A stretch of DNA of 64,000 nt from Agaricus subrufescens (lineage: Eukaryota; Basidiomycota; Agaricomycetes; Agaricales; Agaricaceae). The position numbers and the translations under genes were made by a program. The notes below the pieces were generated by a model. That model made no database searches and was not told the DNA's origin. It saw only the letters and a list, made by a program, of their open reading frames with translations. Location: assembly GCA_029945375.1 (NCBI GenBank), contig CM057058.1, positions 4,594,286-4,658,285 on the forward strand, in the 5' to 3' direction. The number at the start of each line of letters is the position of its first letter. The first letter of the stretch is position 1. This document shows positions 47,563 through 59,157 of the stretch, piece after piece.

Positions 47563-48690
47563 TCAGAAAGACAAGGTATGGACGAGTGGACCACTGGGCG
47601 CAGCTTCCTTGAAAAGTTTGGTCGACGGCATGAGTAGATGCGGCGTGGCATTAGGGAGAAGGTAGCAGCATGAATTCTCTTTCTCAGGGACATTTTGATG
47701 TAAGATGTGGAACCAATCAATAAAGGGTGCTTGACAAAACACCATCATGACCTCTTGCGGAAATCCAAATGTCGAAGCGGACGCCCTAATGACCAGTAAG
47801 TCCTCAAAGTTGATGGATCACGGACGGCGTTTCAAAGTTGGGTGGCTCGACGTATAACATGGTTATGCTGGAGACAGAGAATGGGATGGTGAGGAAGCGT
47901 TGTAAGTCCTTGTACGTGGTGGTAAGCGAGAGATCCTACAAGGACGTAAACGCACCTTCCGATAGCTCAGGATTGAACATAGCAATATCACTGGGGTCGC
48001 CATTCCCCTGCTCCTCAGAGCAGTGAAATTCGATGCATCCGAGTTTAGAAGTTTTTGAGACGCACTCTGCGACGCGTGTCGTGAAGGAGAATTAGGGTAG
48101 GACGAGTTTATGAGGGTTGGGAAGGGATTCGAAAAGTCCGACTACGTCGGGTTCAATAGCATTAATTGGTATGTTTGTGTGCAAATCGAGAGACATCATG
48201 CCAGGCATCCTAGCAGCGATCTCGTCAAAGAATGGACGCAGTAAGGCATTTCAGGATACGGTGGGGGAGGAATCGGGGAGATGTATGGTAAAGCTCTTGA
48301 CACTGGTGTTCATGAACATGACGCAAAAGGGCATTGGCGCTCTCCAGCTAAGTGTGTGCATGTTGGGCAGATAGAGAGAAAAGTATTTGTGTTCTACCGA
48401 TATCGTCAAACACGCTTTGGCATAGCTTGTGTTCGGATTCATTTCATTGTAGACGAGCTCCCGGGCACGTTTTGAATAGCGGTGGAAGTGGGTCCAGTCA
48501 CTTGCTTCGGGCTGCCGCGAGAGTTTCTGCACAAAGACATGAGTCTGGCAGTAGGGGGAGAGGGTAATGTAGAGCCAGGACTCACGTATTTTCCTGAGTC
48601 CGATTCCTTCAAGGACTTCGCGACTGTATAGAAACATCTTGTGGCTGCCTGGAAGGCTCCTATATCCACCTCGCGTTGCCAAGAAATAGG
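47563..48690 (-). pseudogene. F-box/LRR-type protein relic
   Basis: The minus strand shows the style of mushroom F-box/LRR proteins: FQAATRCFYTVAKSLKESDS, a 40-base intron, then DWTHFHRYSKRARELVYNE, YLPNMHTLSWRAP, RPFFDEIAARMPGMMSLDLH and VVGLFESLPN. Beyond 48100 the frame must change several times and no F-box is visible upstream of 48690, so the gene is truncated and decayed. Immediately downstream (47084 on) is the right flank of the 15.2-kb element. Confidence 0.45.
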
Positions 48691-48734
48691 TAGATTAGTA
48701 TTAAAACAACGGTGTTCAGAAACATAAACCTACC

Positions 48735-50930
48735 AAGTAATACTGTCAAAGTTCATGTGTAGGTTGGCTTGTCGTAGCACAGCGCCTTGCCCGTTTGGCT
48801 TCAAATTATGGGTGTGGATAGCGGTAAAGGTCATCGACGCGTACCTGAAATATCAGAGGCGCCAATGCAAAAGAGATTTACCTACACAATATTCTTTAAC
48901 AATGCCAGTATAGACACCCTTGAGTTTGATGACGAATAGCGAAAACAAAAACAGTTGAATTGACGTGAAACTTCGTACACAGTGAGGCTAAGGTAGCCGG
49001 AGTACATAGCCAAGATCTGGGGATGTTAGACTCAGTATATGGCTCAAGACAACGAATTGCTTCAGACTCACCTATCTACCACACCTTCTGATTTTTCTCC
49101 GCTTGAGTTTTCGACCGCTACCCTTCGCGTTCTCTAATCTTCCATTTTCCAACGTCCTGTCCTTCCAAAATGAATTTGAGCGCGATCGGTGGGTATGGTA
49201 GCAAACCGTTGCAAGACTGACATGGAGGTAAGGGAGCGGACATACATTGATGTTGTAGCCAATGTATAGGTTGGCTCGTTGCAGCGGAACTGCCAGGTTA
49301 TTCATCTTTAAGTTTGGGGTGTGAGCAGCGATAGATGTCGTCAAGGTGCGCCTAAAGTTTCAAAGTCATCAGTGCAAAAAGGAGTTACCTATAGAAATAT
49401 TCTTTACGAAAGGCAGTGGACACCCTTGACTCCGATGATGTACAGCGATTGCAAATGAACCTCAATGAGCTTGAAACTTCGTACGGAGTGAGACTATAAT
49501 AGTCGTAATGTGCAGCTAAGGTTTGGTGAATTTAGCGTCAGTATACGGCTTACGACGACGGATTCTTTCAAACTTACCTATCTACGAAATTGCGGAATTT
49601 TTCCACGGCCCAATATCCAACCTCTGGACTTCTTGTTCTCTGCTCTTCCCCTTCCAATGGTCACGTCCTCCCAGAAAAACTTTGAGCCCAATCGGTGGGC
49701 ATGGCGGGGGCCTGCGACGAAACGAACACAGAGGGAGGGGAGTGATGGTAGCACAGCCACCACAAGGTCTTGCTGTATCCACGCGAGCCACGCGGGTAGT
49801 TTCATGAGAAAGTATCCATTATTTGGCGAGTTATTTGCAAAAAAAACTCGCCCGAGTCGACACTTTTGGGAAATTCGCCACCACAGTAGAAACCGATTAT
49901 ATAATGCATTGCTGTGCTGCAACCTCTATTCCCTTACACTCATGTTCGTCTCTTCACAGGTCGTCGCCACGTCCCCCGATTGGGCTCAAACATTTTTTGG
50001 AAGGTGCTGGACATGGTAAAAGGAAGATTAGAGAACGAGAAGGAGAATAGTGGAAAACTGAGGCGACCAAAAATTAGACACTTTGCTAAATAGGTAAGTC
50101 TGAAAGAAGTCATCGTCGTGGGCTGTATACTGACTCCAAATTCACCAAACTTCGTCTGCCTAGTGCAGGTCTTGTAGGCACACTGTATACAAGGTTTCAT
50201 GTCAATTGAAGCATTTCCGACCCCGCTATTCGTGATCAGCCTCAAGGCTGCCTGTTAGCATGCATAAAGAATATTCCATAAGTAATTCATTTTCCATTGA
50301 TGACCTCCATATTCCAGGCATACATTTATGACGTTTACCGCTGTCTGCACCTCAAATTTCAAGACAAACGGGCTTGTCATTACACTACGGTGAGCCAATC
50401 ATGCATTAGCTATCACATCAATGCACTGCATCTCCACTCTCTTACCTCGACGTTTGTCTCGCCACAGCTCGTCACCACGCCCAAAGATCTGAGTCAGAAT
50501 TTGTTTGAGAGTAACTGACAACGACAAGGGAAGGATTGCTGAACGAGAAGGGGAAGGGTGGCAAATTAAAGCGAGTAGAAATCACTCAATTTAGTCTGTG
50601 AGTCACAAAGAGTTCAACGTCGCAAGTACTATACTGATCCGAAATTCACTAAATTTGGGCTGCATAGTGCGACTATCAGACACCATGTACACAAACTTTC
50701 ACGTTAATTGAAGCGCTTTCGCTCTCGCTCTCGCTATTTATGATCAACGTCAAGGCTGTCTATCAGCATGTATAAAGAATATTCTATAGGTAATTCCCCT
50801 TCGCACTAACACCTCTCAACTTCTAGACACAGGCTCTCTATAATTCTCGCACCCTACACCTTCAATTTTGAGGCAAACGAGCAAGGCGTTGCACTACAGT
50901 GAGCCAAACTACTCATGCACTTCAACGGTT
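48735..50930. repeat. Inverted array of four repeat-family units
   Basis: Two units read minus (about 48735-49250 and 49255-49800) and two read plus (about 49797-50405 and 50405-50930), giving a large imperfect palindrome centred near 49800. Each unit carries GGGCTCAAAC-like, AAAGAATATTC and GGCGTTGCACTAC-like words in the same order as the solitary copy at 22152-23125. No unit has an open frame of meaning. Confidence 0.75.
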
Positions 50931-51043
50931 CTACTTCATATGTCCCTTCGTATCTGCCCAGCTCGCGACCCTCAAATAAAGTGGCGACTTTGCGTGTCGA
51001 TCAACCCAATATTCAACAGTAATGGGAGATCAGTTACCTGATC

Positions 51044-51124
51044 AACTGGCTTTCAGATTATACCGAAGGAGCCGAGCTAGTCGATGACGTCTTGGATGTT
51101 GTGCGCAAAGAGGCTGAGAGCACC
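51044..51124 (+). pseudogene. Beta-tubulin gene fragment
   Basis: 27 codons reading NWLSDYTEGAELVDDVLDVV then RKEAEST, close to the conserved beta-tubulin stretch that follows the GTP-binding GNNWAKGHYTEGAELVD motif (here WLSDY replaces WAKGHY). Nothing tubulin-like lies before or after it, so it is a captured exon scrap. Confidence 0.65.
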
Positions 51125-51662
51125 GGGGGGTTCGAATTCGCCTCAGCTGTGGTGCAACCGCAGGTCGGGATTAAAGTAGTCACTGAAGAACGCGTTGAGG
51201 TGTGAGATGGAAATATTGGGTGCGCTCATTGTGCTGTATTGTTTGTGATCTCTAAAAAAGCGCTCAAAGTCACCTTTTTGATTCGGGGATATCGAACAGT
51301 GAGACTCGAAGCACTACACTTGTTCTAACACTTCGATGTCAATACTTGAAAGAGATAGGACTCTGCGCACAGAATCCGCATGTAGCCCCTCCTGTTCAGA
51401 ACTTGGCTACATTGAACATCCTGTGGTCCCAAAGGGAACTGCTGCATGATGCTATGTTGAATTGTATTGATGAACCAGCCTTCTTCGGTACGTTGTAACC
51501 TTTGTATCAACTTTCCTCACTCACCATTCTCTGAATGGCTAGGGTCACAACTGTGGCGGCACATGTTCTCCGCGAAATGCTTGCTGCTGTAAAACATGAT
51601 TCGAGCATGTTCTGTCCAATCCAAACTCGAACGTTAATTACACCAAGCTCAGACATCGCGTG

Positions 51663-51960
51663 TCGACATCGAGACCAAACTGCGCGAGAAGGAGACTCAG
51701 GTAGAACGATTAGAATGGGATAGACAGCATTATGGTGACAAGGAAAGAGAGAAACGTGAAGCTCACGAACGCGATCAGGAAGAACAAATCGCCGAAAAGG
51801 TTGGGTTTGAATTGGGGTATCATACGATTACGTTTTCTGACTATCATGGACAGAAACGAACCGACGCTGAGTTCAGGTCCCTCAGGGCACAGCTTGATGC
51901 TCTCCAAGAGGAACACACGGATCTACAGAACACTCATTCCCACCATACTCTCCCCCGCTG
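51663..51960 (+). pseudogene. Coiled-coil gene fragment
   Basis: Frames ETKLREKETQVERLEWDRQH..KREAHERDQEEQIAEK, an intron-like gap (GTTGGG..GGACAG) and KRTDAEFRSLRAQLDALQEE look like two exons of a long coiled-coil protein, perhaps a kinesin or another cytoskeletal protein. It lacks a start and ends in a stop near 51960. Confidence 0.45.
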
Positions 51961-52016
51961 AGAAAATTTCTCAGCTCCGGGCCCTGAATGCAGTTCATGA
52001 TTAGAGTAAGGGAGCG

Positions 52017-52701
52017 ATGGATACTTGGGAGAAATTAAAGTTGAAGAGTTTTCTCGAGGGGTCAACAAGTGCGCACTTTGAATCCTTCGTTGCGCGTTTG
52101 TGTGTATTGTAAACTGACGATTTTCTGTGTAGGTACGGAAAAAGTCAAGGTCAGGCAAACCGCCTCTGAACAACGTTTAGTACCACCACCAGCGGCACTC
52201 CGGCCCCTGGTCAACTCGACGATCAACACACCTGGCGTCATGGTTCCTCGCGTCCGCCCGTTGCCATGCAAGGACAACAATGAACTCACAGAGAAGCAAC
52301 CTTCAATAACCCCCAACTGGCCCACTATCCCCTCGCCGAGCCCATCTTCCTCAACATCAACCACAGCGCCGCCGCCTCTGTCTTCTGCCGCTCCACCACC
52401 CCCATCGGATACACCTTCGACTACCTCTCGTCCTCATTCACCCACTAACCCGATGACGAGACGACCTGTACCGAAATCAGCAGCACCCCTTGCACCGCGA
52501 GCACTGCGAGCTATGACAAACTTTTCCTTCACTGGTGATGCACTTCCAGCTCCGTATAGGCCGAAAGTTGGTCGTGCCAGTGTCGCGCCTCCGACCGACC
52601 TCAGGCCATTGAAGGGTTCGATGTCGAGTGCACTGACGACAAGGGCGATTGGTTGCGCCGGGTCGGCCAGAGCTTCTAACACTACAAACTGTTTGCCATC
52701 G

Positions 52702-52744
<43 letters not shown>

Positions 52745-53337
52745 CACATCCTCCCCAGCCCAAAACGTCACCCCCGTCTTAGCCCCCACCTCCACCAGCC
52801 GTAGGGACTAGCATCGCCATTCATCAGCCAATGCCACCATCAGCCATCAGGCTGGCTTCCCCCCGGCGATCAGCATCCAGTATGCCTCCGCCTCCGCCTT
52901 CTGCCTTGCAGGGCGCTTCCTTTAGCGATGTTAAGGACTCGTTGAATTTGGGCCTGGTTGAACGCATGCCTCCGATGCCGTCGACGAGTTCAGTTGGGGC
53001 AAATGCAGCAAGTTCCCGACTGCAAGCTATAGATACAAGAAGTCCCGCAACCCGTAATACCTCCAAGTCGAATACACCGAACTCATCCACGCCTGTCACT
53101 CCCACTGCTACACCGACCCTCACATCAATCCCTCCTAGTGCCGGCCTACCACCACGCCCTCCCGTCACTGTCACGACTCCTTCGCATCACCTTCACCGCG
53201 ATCCCATCAGCAGTATGATGGCTATGGGGATGGGAATCAATAATAGCAATAATAGTGCTGGTAGTACTAAGAGGCTGGGAAGTGATTGGCTGAGATATGA
53301 TCAAGATCGGGACAGGGATAGGGAAAGGTCGAGTTGA
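52017..53337 (+). pseudogene. Ser/Pro-rich disordered protein, one nonsense codon
   Basis: Exon 52017-52068 (MDTWEKLKLKSFLEGST) spliced to 52133 by a canonical 64-base intron, then one continuous frame to 53337 except for TAG at 52780-52782. The downstream part (SFSDVKDSLNLGLVERMPPM) is in the same frame, so the stop is a single lesion, compatible with CAG to TAG. The protein is basic, Pro/Ser-rich with a Ser run from TCA repeats at 52700-52740; its N-terminal style resembles tails of motor proteins, but I cannot assign it. A diverged second copy of the 5' part lies at 60340-60565. Confidence 0.5.
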
Positions 53338-53719
53338 CGAGCGAGAAAAAGTATCCGTTCTCGCAGATAACAAGGGGTACATAATCAACTGGACCTTAGC
53401 TCCATGATCGTAGCGGGTGCCTTCTATGGCCTTATGTTCGCCATCTTCTGTCTGTATGTTCCTGCGGTGCAGCCAAATTCATGCTTGCTTACTTTGTCGT
53501 CGTAATGGTCTGCGGAATGTATTATGTAATAGCCACTGCTTGAGTCGGCTACATCAATTAGTTTGGTACCGTTCGTCTCGTTACCAGGTGAATGAGAAGA
53601 GAGGTAGTTGAAGGTGTATCTGATGGGCGAAAGACAAAGGCGGAGGCAGTGAGACCGAGACCCAGAACTCGCAATCATTGGATTCATTGATATTGAGACT
53701 TGTTCATTACTAATAACTA

Positions 53720-56320
53720 TTAATCTAACCACCAGGTGGAGCCACAATCGACAACGCCTGCAAACATATAATCAAGCATCATCAGGTCGTGTTCCTTCTT
53801 GATTTCCTTGGTATCACATGCTCCTTCTGGCCTCCGCAATCCTTTGCGATCTTCCACATTCCTAGGATATACCGTTTGTCCAATTATACCTGCCCAATCA
53901 AAATCCACTAGCTTGATGCTGTATTCTTCACCCTCTTCCTTCACCATAATGTTTGTATCACGTACATCTCCATGCACAAACCCATCGCAATGCATTTCAA
54001 CTAGCGCATTGCGAATCTTTTCAAACAGTTTCTTTGTCCTTGGCATCAAGTCGTAGACCATCTTCCACGATTCATCGAGTCGTTCCATAACCACCATGGT
54101 CCACCCTCCTTTCAGTACCTGGCATCCAAATAGTTTAGGTGCTGATCCCCTTGTTGCGCACAACTCGTGAGCGCGCATCGAATATCGCTGCACAAATTTG
54201 ATCAACACATCCTTCCCGTCCCACTTCCCATTAAACAACAACTTCTCCGGTATTTTTTGCGATATATACTCCACTGTGTTTTCGCCTTTATCCGTATCGA
54301 AACGGTGGTATGCAGGGAAGAATAGCTTGTCTGTGTCCTTAACTTGCATCGTCATTTCACTCTCCTTTGACCCATACAGCTTCTCCAACTTTTCCACTGC
54401 CTGCCGAAGTGCTCCAAGGTGTCGGGCAAGGATTGTCCATTGTGAATCTGCCGTCTGGTGATAATCCACGCGGACTGTCTGGCCTAGCATCTGCACATTC
54501 AGCCGTGTCGTGAACGCCATCCCAAAAAACCCGATCACCGGTCCTAAAGTGCCCGTACAATTAGCGGTTACCACTCATCCAAGTCACCTTTAGACTTACC
54601 AGCAACGTACATCCCTATGCAAGGGCAGGTAAAAGCCAAGTTTCCTGCTCTCATCGAAACCAGGTACGCTCGGTAATACGCCGCCGTTTGAAACACTGGC
54701 TCAGCACCATTAGAACCGATTTCATTCTTAAACTCAGCAATCAGGCATGGCCACCCATTACAGACTATACTGCCGTCGGTAAGGTATTTAGACCCGGCTT
54801 TGCTTTCCTGGAGGTTCAATTTGTGCGATTGGCAGACATCGAGGAAAGCCTTTTGCCGTCCCGACTCGCGAGAGTAGAATTCTGACAAATCTGATAACGC
54901 CCTCGCGAATCGGTAATCCTCTGTTTGTGGGTTATAGCTTTCACAGTCGTGTTGGAACTCGTTCAGAATTGGATGAAGAAGTGTGACGGGTATTGTTGGT
55001 GCCAGTCCAATCGGACGGTTGCATAGAATGTGAGGGGCGTTACCTTCTTGTTGTAATTCCTGCAATCGCTCGCTGTTCATTTGCGAAGGCGTCATTTTCA
55101 CTTCTAGCTGCTCATTCCGTTTACCCGAGATTATGGGTATGGATGGTGGGCCTGGTCCTAGAATAAGCATGAAATAAGAATCGATTTTGACCGATCAACC
55201 CACTACAAGGTTTGTCCAGAGATGGGTCTATCATAATAACTATTAGGGTTAGGGATACTATCGGGTACAGAATGCTGACGCACTGAGGAACTGCACTATC
55301 AACATGTCATTATGACTGAGGTTAAGGTCTCTTAGGTTTATGTTGCTCTGAAGCGCAGTGGCATTGGCATCCTCCTTGATATTTTCAATGAACTTGAGCT
55401 CTGTATTTATATGGAAATGTGGCTCGTAATGCCATATAATGAGCTTTGCGGCATCAACATGCTGAAGGTCGTTCGGCCTTTCGTCCTTGACGCGTAGCCG
55501 CAAGTCTGAGACGGATACCGCAGACACTTTCATGGCTGCTCCTTCAAAAAGATTGTTTCCGTTGGCGAGGCGGTACCATACCGTTACCCCTAAGCAAAGG
55601 AGTTAACAATGCATAGTGGGTGGGAAAAAAAGGAAGGCGCACAAGGAAGCTCAACAAGCAGTATCTCCTTTTCCCCGATCTTACACTCTCTAAGTTTCTG
55701 CGCCTCTTCCAAGGGCTTTTCTTTTTTCAAGAGCGCTGAGACCTTTTGTTGAAGCTCCTCATCACTGGCTAGCAAGGATGACTTGTATACCTTGAGGGAA
55801 GTGGGTTCAATGTGGTGATAATCTTGCTCCTTCTCTACTAATTTTCGCCTCAGCTGGTCGATAGTGAAACCCATGTTTATCTCGAGATATTTTTCCGTAT
55901 CTTTGATCGTGTGTGACTGGTCGACAATGCAGTAGGACACACGTCGCCCTAATATTAGAAGTTAGAGATGAACGATGACCGGGATAAAGAGGAAGACGCA
56001 CAAGGTAGCTCGACAAGCAGTATCTCCTCTTCCCCGATGTTACAGTCTCCAAGTTTTATTGCCCGTCCCAAGAGCTTTGCGTCCTTTATGACCATTCGGA
56101 CATTTTCTTGGAAATTGTCCTTCGCTTCATCTTCCAGCTTGAGGGATGTACGGTATACTTTGAGATGCGTGGTGGGAGCATAACCATCGGCATCTTTAAT
56201 TCCCTTAACCGCATCTCCAATAGTGAGAGAGGACCCGCTGAGATCGAGACTGGTAACACAAGTTACGACGTTGTAAGCTTGGTCGATGACTAAGTAGTGG
56301 AGGGTAGTAGTGTCTGACAT
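53720..56320 (-). CDS. Crinkler-like (CR) effector: three header domains, PD-(D/E)XK nuclease, kinase
   Basis: Exons 56320-56002, 55948-55643, 55589-55284, 55157-54600 and 54543-53720; all junctions phase 1 and in frame; about 770 residues. Residues 1-106, 107-208 and 209-310 are three ubiquitin-like Crinkler-type headers, one per exon (LKVYRTSL, LKVYKSSLL; KLGDCNIGEEEILLVELP, KIGEKEILLVELP). Residues ~380-490 carry a PD-(D/E)XK nuclease: Asp 438 in TDGSIV and Glu 452-x-Lys 454 in IAEFKNE, then QTAAYY. Residues ~600-750 are a kinase: Lys 612, HGD 687-689 in VHGDVRDTNIMV, DFD 710-712 in VDFDWAG. Nuclease-kinase pairs with such headers are known CR effectors of fungi and oomycetes, thought to act in other cells or against transposons. 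The fourth intron (126 bases) holds two TTAGGG units. No lesion is seen. Confidence 0.78.
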
Positions 56321-56656
56321 GTTGGAACTACGAGAAGTAGGAGTGTGACAGAGTCACAGTCAAACCACACGAAACTTAAACCGAAGATAACTGTTCACAG
56401 CTATCGTATTACAGAAGAGTCTTCCTTCTACAAACAAGGTACGCTATCTTATATACAAACAGTCGGGAGGGGGAGCGAATGAATATGACGATTTGGGATT
56501 TTCCATGTTCGTGCTAAAGATAGCCACTCACGAAGCATGCATGGCGTGAACGTGTGCTAGTCTCGGGATTCAGCCAATTGGGAATCGGAGAGGATCGAGG
56601 GTTGCTCCCGTTCAGGAGTTGGGTACCAAATACGCCAGTATTGAGGGTGAGAGATC

Positions 56657-57800
56657 TCAATGAAGCTCGAGGTTAAGGAGATCGCCATTGGGGAGTGGAG
56701 CGATGATGAGGGTGTTGGACGGGTGAACCTCCGCAGGTAAGAGGGCACACTCCTGGACCAGTTGACTTGCAAGAACAGCCATGGAAGCACAACCAACATG
56801 CTTAAATGAAAAATCGGCAATGATTGCTAGCTGAAGGGAGAGAGAAACAAGGGAAGGACAATCCAAATGAGACAACACGTCTTCCCGGCCGGGCATGTGA
56901 GCTTCAAGTTGCTGCAATTTCACCAATCGAATTTTTTCTTCTCTTACAATCGATTCGGGGTTCAGTGTCATCGCACCGCTGCTTAGAGTCTTGAACATAT
57001 TCGAAGATTAATAAGATTCAGAGAGTTTGAATGCGCCAGAAACCAGTGGCAGGCTGTTCCTATCTGAGCTAATCAGCGATCGAATGTTCAAAGAGATGCC
57101 GGGTGCCGCAGAGTATAATAGGCGAGGGGCGATGAATTGTGCGACACGATAAGCCTCGAGGACCTCAACCGACGTAATTGGAGCATTATGCATGCGTAGG
57201 TTGTTGTGGAGGAGTAGAACAAACTTTTCATCCTTTGGTGTCATGTAGTGGTACACGATGCGTTCAATAGAGGATAAGGCAATCATGGAAAAGGTATTTG
57301 TATCAGCGGGTCGGCGGCAAACATTCCCATCAACAATGATGGTGTTCAAGTTGACGAACAGGGGAGCCTGACCACCGATTGCCAGGAGGACAAACTCCAG
57401 GTCAAGGTCAGATTCATCGCTGAGGCAGGGTTTGCATATGAAATTCCGTGTGTATGCTAGCATTTTGAGAACCCGTTCTCGGCATTTGGCGTCAAGTTGC
57501 CTGCGAAGGAACTGGTAAGGAAACCCGATCAAGGATGGCCGACATGATGGGCGGCAGACTCGCCTTTCCCTGCATGATATCTACGATGTTAGATCCCTCG
57601 GCACTGATGATATACCTAGCGATATGTTTCGCACTGGAGACGGTCCTTCACATCTCCAACTGGGCGAGAGGATACGGTTGGCGAGATACGAAGGAGAGGG
57701 CGCGGAGAGCGGCATTATTTGTTCTGCGAGCATAGTCATTGTCGTGAATGCCGAGCCTGAGCTGCCTGATGATTTCTGCCCAGACATCGAGGGAGAGCAT
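56657..57800 (-). CDS. F-box-like protein, possibly decayed
   Basis: The first exon (ATG at 57800) has an F-box-like start: LSLDVWAEIIRQLRLG, then ALRALSFVSRQ. Later blocks RRQLDAKCRERVLKMLAYTR and PLFVNLNTIIVDGN (57532-57008), then LSHLDCPSLVSLSLQLAII (56998-56657) have the LRR-like look of mushroom F-box proteins. Joining exon 1 to the second block needs splices I could not settle without a stop, and another frame change occurs near 57000. Either splicing is unusual or the gene is degenerate. Confidence 0.45.
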
Positions 57801-58104
57801 GAGAAAATCCAAAGCGTGCTAAACGGGGCCAGGAATACATCAACGTAATCGCACAGCTTCAGGCCTTGCCTTGTGCCGCACTATGGGCAACCAGAGGGCG
57901 CTGTGACATGAGTTACTACGCCAGTCAGCCTGATTGGCGCCACTCATGTTCGCGGAAGACGCCTTTCGAGACGCGATAGAATGATAGATACATATAGGAT
58001 TAGAGTTCTTCTTGATTTAAGGGACGGCAGAAGAGGTGGGATGGAAACGGAATGATGATCATGATGATTAAGGGTAAGGTTGCAGCGCATGCGAAGTTCG
58101 GAAT

Positions 58105-58861
58105 GGACGACTTCCCGTAGCGTCTGGAAAAATAGAAATATTTTCCAGATTGTGTCCCAGCTGATTGCCGGACGTGCCGTTAACTAAATCGGTGTTTGGC
58201 AAAAGCGGATCTTTAAATTCACGTCTTTCCAGACTGCAATCTGGAAGAGGCCCCCCCCTCCCCCCTCTTCCAGATTGCAGTCCTCGAATATTACCTCACT
58301 TTATGCATTAAAGGAGTTATGGACGTCACGAGTAAGATCCTATCTCCAATTTTCAGGTCAATATCGTGAGACACTGCTTCAGCAACTGATCATGGCTGGC
58401 TTCAGTATTCCACAGCTCAGGCGTATGTGCTTTTGAATAACGAAACTTGAGTGCACTATCATTGAAAAATGCTACGGATTGAGTGTGCATCATTGCTCAG
58501 AATGAGGTGCTCTCAGATGCCTGTGGCTCAAGTGAGGAGTGACCGTAAAAGCCCGAGTCCAAGGGTGAACTGTAAACGGTAGCTGCAACCACTGTCGTCG
58601 TTCAGCCATTTACTTATACGTAGAGGAAATATCATCTTCAGACATCTCATAATGAGCAGAAGTGCGTGCGTCAACCGTTCTGAACGCAAGCACTATCCAT
58701 CCTATTTCATAATCACAGTCTATATCCCAGCCTATGTTTATTGGCCTTGATTTATTCTAAACGGTCTACGGTTTAATATCCTGAGTATGGACGGGCGGAG
58801 TTTCAAATGAAATAAGATTTAGAAAAAATTCTGTGTTTCCAGACGCTGCGGGAAGTCGTCC
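58105..58861. mobile_element. 757-bp non-autonomous TIR element
   Basis: The ends GGACGACTTCCCGTAGCGTC and inverted GGACGACTTCCCGCAGCGTC agree at 28 of 31 bases. The flanking duplication is AAT (58102-58104 and 58862-58864), and copy A of the host repeat has a single AAT at the same place. No coding capacity. The 3-bp duplication fits PIF/Harbinger- or CACTA-type mobilisation; the autonomous partner is not in this window. Confidence 0.9.
58232..58282. repeat. Perfect 19-bp palindrome inside the 757-bp element
   Basis: Arms GACTGCAATCTGGAAGAGG (58232-58250) and its exact complement (58264-58282) around a 13-base C-rich spacer. The TCTGGAA word also occurs in the TIRs. Confidence 0.92.
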
Positions 58862-59157
58862 AATAAGTAATTTAGTGCCAGACCAAAACTCGGTATCGCC
58901 GAAAGGAAAAGGGTCTTCCAGGGAGAAATGTCTGATTGAGTATTTGTTGTGGCCGTTACTATTCATTAATATTCATTCTTAGCATGAGCTGCAGTGTACG
59001 GACGTAGGGCTAAAGGCTGAGCTACCATCTCGGGTAATGAATCGTGTTGTGCAACTAGAAGCCCCCAAAAAAGGCCACACTGAAAAATAGAGGCCTTGGA
59101 ATACGTTTGCGCGAGCGAACCCAAGCTAACAACGCGGAGAGGTTGACGGAGCAAAAG

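Larger units (their letters stand above)
57920..59149 (+). repeat. Dispersed repeat, copy B, split by an insertion
   Basis: Aligns to copy A (39808-40268) in two parts, 57920-58104 and 58862-59149, separated by a 757-bp TIR element. Similarity ends at AGGTTGAC, just before the palindromic module at 59158. Confidence 0.88.

Noticed and set aside
52434..52763. Minus ORF with a poly-Asp run
   Set aside because: Antisense of the TCA repeat that encodes the Ser run in the plus-strand gene.
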